64,000 bases of DNA from Eretmocerus hayati (lineage: Eukaryota; Arthropoda; Insecta; Hymenoptera; Aphelinidae): assembly GCA_029851415.1 (NCBI GenBank), contig CM056742.1, positions 55,406,954 through 55,470,953 on the forward strand, given 5' to 3'. Shown in pieces: positions 58,856-64,000 of this stretch. The position numbers were made by a program, and so were the translations under genes. The notes beneath the pieces are model-generated. The model searched no databases. It worked only from the letters and a program-made list of their open reading frames with translations, and was not told the DNA's origin. Every line of letters starts with the position of its first letter. Position 1 is the first letter of the stretch.

Positions 58856-59191
58856 ATCGATGAGTTTTATCAGATTTGCCGCCGTTGCGGTGGATAGAGT
58901 TGACACCCCGATCATCGCATCAAAATGTTCCATGACTAACACGCGCTTCCTTTCATACGTCTCGATGAGTAGGTTCCATGTCGATTCATACGTTAGCTGT
59001 CCTCCCTCATTTAGTTTTCCTGCCGCGGCTCCGATCAGACAGCTCTTGAAATACTCAAATTTACTAGAATCTTCTAAATTCCTCTTATGGATCAACGCTT
59101 CGAATGTGGCCTTGAATGGTAGCCACTTATGCACATCCCCGTCGAATTTTGGAAGCTCAATTCGAGGTGTCAAGCGTGGCCTAGCAGACAA
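58844..59191 (-). pseudogene. BEL/Pao element 2 gag core
   Basis: RIELPKFDGDVHKWLPFKATFEALIH is shortened here to its landmark: LPKFDGDVHKW…FKATFEALI is the Pao gag signature, matched by LQPPKFSGKQADWEFFKERF in element 1. Confidence 0.85.
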
Positions 59192-59240
59192 TGTATAAGA
59201 GATAGGAGATGGCAGAGCGACAGTTCAATATTCCGCCACC

Positions 59241-59678
59241 TTACGCGTTCACCCGTGGTGTTATGACGCTGTAGTCAGGGTTGACACCTGGAATTGGGGG
59301 AAGTTTGACCACGTTGATATCCTGTGGTCGCGACTGATCTAATACGGTCGAGGTCCTAGCCGACGTTATACGTGAAATGTTCGTATCGATCTCACTGCTA
59401 ATTTTCTGTTCAAGATCATAAAATTCATCTTGGATCGGGATCAAGAGCTCTAAATCGTCGTGACTCGAATTGATCATGGCTATTCCATCGTGGAATTCCT
59501 CGCAAGCGTGGAACAATTCCTTCACACGCGTAAGCCGTGTCTTCGCGTTCGACATGCTAATTTTCTTTCGATCGACCGCATTACGGAGGTTCGTAATTTG
59601 TCTCTTGAGGGTAGAACGTTTCTGCGCGATAAATGCAATGCGATCTACCATATCAGCAACGCGCGCGTATATATGCAC
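59241..59678 (-). pseudogene. BEL/Pao element 2 gag N-terminus
   Basis: 145 codons, coiled-coil-like and charged, starting near MVDRIAFIAQKRSTLKRQI and corresponding in place to the N-terminal gag of element 1. Stops before the gag core. Confidence 0.7.
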
Positions 59679-60265
59679 TTCAAGACTCGAGAGTATACTC
59701 TATTCGCGACGAGAGAGCGAGCGCCGCCATACACTGCGCGCAGTGATGCTAGTATTGGTGGGCCGTTCTATACCTATATAGCAGCCCGGAAAAGGAGGCA
59801 CCGTACTACACCTATATAGCAGACCGAAGGAAGAGGCACAAGTCAGAGAGAAAGAAAGCCAAAAAATATATCCGGAATTTACTTTCACGAGAAATAATGC
59901 TGTATATTCACTGAGCTGGTCAGAAAGTCACAAAAAGTGAAGAGAGCGATTGATTCTCTCCCCCGCGCGGTGGATGTGACTCGCTCTGCGCGTGGCGCGC
60001 AGCGCGTGCAAAGAACGGTTAAGCCGGTACTTTCACGTTTGTGCAAGTCGAGATTCGAATATATGTAAGAAATAGAAAAGATGGACTTATCTTGTTTTCG
60101 ATGTTAGATGAATGCAGCGCAGGCAGCAATGACCCCTAGGAGCGAGGTATCCAGATCCCAGCGCTATCAGAGGCCGATGCGAGGTGGCACGTGGTGGCCA
60201 ATTTGCAATGTTAAGTGTAAAGAAGAGCGAACCCACTCCTTAAATGTAGAGGTGCTGGATCCACA
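59679..60265 (-). other. 5' leader of BEL/Pao element 2
   Basis: Lies between gag and PBS. 59700-59830 contains a short duplication (CTATATAGCAGCCCGGAA / CTATATAGCAGACCGAA). No gene. Confidence 0.6.
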
Positions 60266-60282
60266 TCCGGCTCGAAGTACCA
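60266..60282 (-). promoter_or_regulatory. Primer-binding site, Tyr tRNA-like
   Basis: On minus TGGTACTTCGAGCCGGA, six bases inside the 5' LTR. It complements the Tyr tRNA 3' end (TCCGGCTCGAAGGACCA) at 16 of 17 positions. Confidence 0.75.
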
Positions 60283-60288
60283 ATTAAA

Positions 60289-61199
60289 TGTATCGTCGCA
60301 ATTCGAACTCTTTGTCTGAATTTCGTAGTTCACGTTCGTAATTTCACCAAGGACAAGGGGTAGATGAAATAAGAACGGAATTGATTTTGGGTGTAAACCC
60401 CTGGCAAAGGAGACCAGGCAGGAGGCTTGGCCAGGAAACCTCAAAAAATAGGAATAGAGTTTAATATATAATCAGAAAGAGAAAGCGGATTTTACCTACC
60501 AGAAATTCGTTAGAATGAAGGTGTGAGTTTGTAAGTGTGATCGTGTGTATTAGTGAGCGTGGGTACAGTGAAGGCACCTGCTTTCCGAGATGCGACACTT
60601 CCGTGTGCAGTCTCACGGATCACCCGTTGTTGATCGCGTTGTGGATGCGCACAGATCACCCGTCGATGATTGCGGCAACGAAGTGGCGGCGAGTCGTTGA
60701 CCAAATATGCGCTGCTGGCGCTGGTCGATGAAATTCTGCCCGTGTGGCGAGAATCAGCTTTTGTTCATATCTGCAGTGCACGCACGTCGCGATTGCACTA
60801 CGGGATTATTATTACAATAATCCGCGTTCACGTATAGACATGATTTTGTAGCCTAGAAATCGGTACCGCCCGACAATGCCGCGCGAGGCCTGAGTGCGCA
60901 ATTTCGGAGCACAAATTTTGTCGACCACGAGCCGCGTAAAATAAGGAGCCCGATGATTGACTCCTTTCTTTCACGATGAGAGATTTGCAAAGACAGAGAG
61001 AGAGGAAGGCGCTGCGCGGAGCGTCATGGGTGCGCGACCCTGAATACGTTTTGCTGGCAAGATTCCTACGACCTTTGGCCACCGTTCGTTTGTAACCGCA
61101 GCGGTGGCGGCCGGCGAACGGCTCGGTACAGACATGATACATTGGTTAAAAACGAGATTTGAAAGCGGGCAATTTTGAACTTACGAGGTAAAACTTCCA
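60289..61199 (-). repeat. BEL/Pao element 2, 5' LTR
   Basis: 911 bases, the diverged partner of 53477-54389. Its right edge is followed at once by TTTC and the R1-type ORF2. Confidence 0.92.
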
Positions 61200-61840
61200 T
61201 TTCATGGAACAGTTCCATCCAAGTCAACCTTGGGAAGAGCGGGGACGCAGACGATCTCCTACACGCTGCTGCCAAAGGAGGAGGAATCGATGTTTTGATT
61301 ATCTCCGAACCGCCTCAGGAGCGCGAATTCTCTCGATCCACATTCGATCACTGGAGAACCGCCGTAATCCATATCATGAATCCTGCGATCCGTGAGACTG
61401 GACCAGCTGTTATTGGCCGCGGTTTCGCTCGGAAGACCATACGGGGCACAGCTGTCTACAGTTGCTACTATTCGCCGTCGCTCAAGACGCACGAATTCAA
61501 AGATGAGCTCCATGACCTAGGAGAGGATGTGAGGCAATGGGGGGGGGGGGGGGGACAGTTATAATCGCGGGGGATTTCAACTCCGAATAACCGACCTGGA
61601 GCAGGAGGCCACGTGATAGACGGGGGGTAATACTCGCTGATGCCATGGAGGCATTAGGATTAGTGTTCCCGAACGAGACGGGGGTTATCACCTACTACCG
61701 ATACGACACTCGGTCCAGGGAGGGAGGTTCGTCATCGGTCCTCGACCTGGCGTTCATGAGCCCGTCACTTATGGGACGTATGATATCGTGGGAGGTCCTG
61801 GTCACGGAAACATTGAGTGACCATCGACATATTCGGTTTC
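61200..61840 (+). pseudogene. R1-type endonuclease domain
   Basis: QVNLGKSGDADDLLHAAA and DVLIISEPPQ are the start of the APE-like endonuclease of R1 elements. VIIAGDFNSE follows a G13-14 run at 61541-61554 that breaks the frame, then ETLSDHRHIRF carries the catalytic SDH. The G-run may be a sequencing or replication slip. Confidence 0.88.
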
Positions 61841-62243
61841 GGCTTAGGGCTGACAGACAGAGACAGACGATACACAGACCGCGACCGACGGGGTGGCAGG
61901 TACGCAAGCCGGGTGAGGGAAAATTCCGGGAATCGATAGAAACAGCCGAAGATCTCCCGATGAACATCACCGCTGAAGAGACTGTGGATATGGTGACGAC
62001 CACCATCACAAGAACTTGTGACGCATCGATGTCTCACAAGACAACATCATGCTTTTGGAGGAAACCAGAGTACTGGATCACCGACGAGATAAAAGCTCCA
62101 CGAAAAACAAGCAATAAGAAAAGGATAACCGCGTGGCGATCAAGGAAGCTGAAACGACCGTCACTGGCGGAAGATGACAGGGCGCACAGAGAAGCTGAAA
62201 AGGTTCTCGTTCTAGCCATCCGGAGGAGCAAAGAGGAGTGTTG

Positions 62244-63180
62244 AGGCGAATTATGCGACATGGTTAATGGAGACCCGTGGGGTACGCCATACCGCGTGGT
62301 TATGTCCAAGGTCCGACCCCGGAGGGGCAACCCAGCACCGACCGATGCAGCTACCTTGCGCAGCATCGTGGGAGACCTCTCCCCAGCAGGAGAACCTAGA
62401 GTCACATCCCCATCGAAGAGCGACGACCCCATCCCGCTCTTCACTATGCAAGAGCTACTTATAGCGGCGAAGAGGCTGCCGAACGGCAAGGCCCCTGGCC
62501 TGGACGGCATTCCAAACGAGGCTCTTGAACTGGTCTTCAAATACAAGCCAGATTTACTCCTCGACCTCTTCAACATCTGTCTGAGCGCGGGAACTTTCCC
62601 GGACAAGTGGAAACGCCAGAAGCTGGTCCTGATACCTGACGGTCAAGGAGGTTGACGCCCTCTCAGCATGCTCGACAATATCGGGGAAATACACGAGAGG
62701 ATGGTGCTCAACAGTGTAGAGAAAGCCCACGAAGAGAGCGGCGGGCTATCACCGATGCAGTTCGGGCTTCGGAAGGAACAAAGCACTCTGCACGCGATCG
62801 AGGAGAACGAAGAACAGGTTCAAGGGTCGGTAGGGAACCCATACCAAGGAAGAGGAGGATTCTGCGCCATCATTGCGTTGGACATGGAGAACGCGTTCCA
62901 TCGCGCGTGCTTGGAATGAGTCTATCAATCCCAAGCAGGTAAAGTGCCCCACTATCTACTAGCCGTCACGAGTGACTATCTGCGGAACATGACCCTCGTA
63001 TACGACACCGACGATCGACAAGAGATTCGGGAACTGTCCGCCGGAATTGGACAGGTTTCGGTTTCCGGGCCATTCAACTGGAACACCCAGTACGGCAGTT
63101 TATTGTCTATCGAATTACCAGAAGGAGTGATAATAGTGGCTTTCGCGGACGACGCGGGACTTATAGTCTGAGCCGACAAC
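62244..63180 (+). pseudogene. R1-type reverse transcriptase domain
   Basis: KRLPNGKAPGLDGIPNEAL and WKRQKLVLIP are followed by RPLSMLDNIGEIHERMVLN, GLSPMQFGLRKEQSTLHAI, IIALDMENAFHRA, then the active site FADDAGL (63141-63152). In-frame TGA codons lie near 62653, 62917 and 63170. The segment before FADD lacks a normal PQGSVLGP box (it reads IGQVSVSGPFNWN). Confidence 0.9.
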
Positions 63181-64000
63181 GAGGAACTCTTGGGTTGACG
63201 CGCAAACGAGGCGCTGGCCCGAGTCTACGAGTGGATGATCCGCAGGCTCCTGGAGCTTGTTGTCGAGGAGCGCGAAGCGATCGTGGTCACGAGACGCAGG
63301 AAGTTTGACTTACCCCGTTTTTACATCAACGGGTCAGAGATCCCACGCAGGACAGAGCTGAAATACCTCGGTGTATTGCTTGACGACAAGTGGTCGTTCG
63401 AGAAGCACATCCAGGAGGCCGGCCAGAAGGCGAGCAGGGTCGGCGCGGCGCTTCAGCGGTTGATGCCGAATATCGGGGGATCCAAGGAAGAGAGGCGCGC
63501 ACTTCTCAACACCGTCAGCACCTCTATCATGCTCTACAGTGCACCCGTGTGGGGAAAGAGAGTAGCAAAGATCATCATCGAGAAGAGGATGGGGCCTGTC
63601 CACCGGAGACCGGCCCTGAGAAGTATCCGTGCCTACCGCACCGTGTCAGGAGATGCGGCTCACGTATTGGCGAGTCCACCGCCTATCTCCTTACTCGTCG
63701 CGGAGCGAGTGAGAATCTGGGACCGCCAGAAAGTGATCGGAGCAAAAGGTGTGCTCATTCAGACCATGGAGGAGATCATCCGCGACAACGAGAAGGAGAC
63801 CACCCTCGAACAGTGGCAAATTAAGTAGGATTCGCCATTTGCAAACGGCAGATGGACGCACCGGTTGATCCGTGACGTAGCCAAGTGGGCGGAACGCGCC
63901 CACGGACAGATGGACTACTGAAGGACTCAGGCACTGGGCGATCATGGTTTCTCCGGTTCCTATCTAACGGGGTTCAAGAAAAGGATGACCCCAGCATGCC
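63181..64000 (+). pseudogene. R1-type C-terminal domain
   Basis: ELKYLGVLLDDKWSFEKHI and MLYSAPVWGKR are the thumb-like region of R1-type RTs. RAYRTVSGDAAHVLASPPPI follows, then after TAG (63826) the frame continues with NGRWTHRLIRD and, past a TGA, the GDHGF-type C-terminal knuckle. The expected residues at both stops are Trp. Cut by the window end. Confidence 0.88.

Larger units (their letters stand above)
53477..61199 (-). mobile_element. BEL/Pao LTR retrotransposon 2, degenerate, nested in R1 element
   Basis: ~912 bp LTRs (53477-54389 and 60289-61199) with TG…CA ends and a TTTC duplication (53473-53476, 61200-61203). The LTRs differ at many positions, so it is clearly older than element 1. 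Gag, protease, RT, RNase H and integrase occur in order on minus with numerous stops and frameshifts. The PBS matches Tyr tRNA. The insertion splits the start of an R1-type ORF2. Confidence 0.94.
61200..64000 (+). mobile_element. R1-clade non-LTR retrotransposon, ORF2 (runs off window)
   Basis: A single ORF2 encoding endonuclease, reverse transcriptase and C-terminal domain can be followed to the window end, broken by stops and frameshifts. It starts inside the endonuclease N-terminus because BEL element 2 inserted there. It codes on + while most other relics code on -. Confidence 0.9.

Overview
This window is repeat-dominated nuclear DNA from an arthropod, most likely an insect. The evidence is GT-AG introns, BEL/Pao, Ty1/copia and R1-type retrotransposons, a Transib/RAG1-like transposase gene, several MITEs, a ~185 bp satellite, and primer-binding sites matching initiator Met and Tyr tRNAs. 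The sequence alone does not fix the order. I see no conserved housekeeping gene. The only host-like gene is a THAP-type zinc-finger gene split around a retrotransposon.

Layout. 1-860: tail-to-tail tRNA-derived SINE-like palindrome. 861-5190: no gene, but a second large inverted repeat (3065-4300) and a short hairpin element. 5190-8220: ~16-17 copies of a ~185 bp tandem satellite with a 7-mer higher-order period. 8220-14390: an LTR-like remnant near 8.5-8.9 kb and a family of small hairpin elements sharing one core motif. 14397-15400 (-): orphan zinc-knuckle ORF1 of a non-LTR element. 15849-16123: TTA-flanked MITE. 16973-21267 (-): six-exon Transib/RAG1-like transposase gene that can be read without a stop across five phase-consistent introns. 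A 1.9 kb foldback element (21440-23342) sits just upstream, and possible 5' exons lie at 24.3-24.6 kb.

25674-35916 (+): THAP gene, exon 1 at 25674-25741 and exon 2 at 35649-35916. Its intron carries a nearly pristine 8.3 kb BEL/Pao element in the opposite orientation (508 bp LTRs, CATAT duplication) and a TTAA-flanked 553 bp element. 35917-41227 (-): degenerate copia element whose frame is broken mainly by in-frame TAA/TAG. 42470-43717: giant (CATC)n palindrome. 45.7-52 kb: blocks of an ATCCGT-based minisatellite in opposite orientations, with two tRNA-like relics. 52661-52991: second copy of a MITE family also found inside a transposase intron.

53477-61199 (-): older, decayed BEL/Pao element with ~912 bp LTRs. 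It is inserted, with a TTTC duplication, at the start of the endonuclease-RT ORF of an R1-clade element (+) that runs off the window at 64000.

The main reading is a nested transposon graveyard holding two things worth pursuing. One is the RAG1-like transposase, where the first Asp, the CxxC/HxxxxH zinc site and the catalytic Glu region can be recognised. The other is the THAP gene, which only appears when exon 1 and exon 2 are read across a 9.9 kb intron. Most protein-coding element remains lie on the minus strand.
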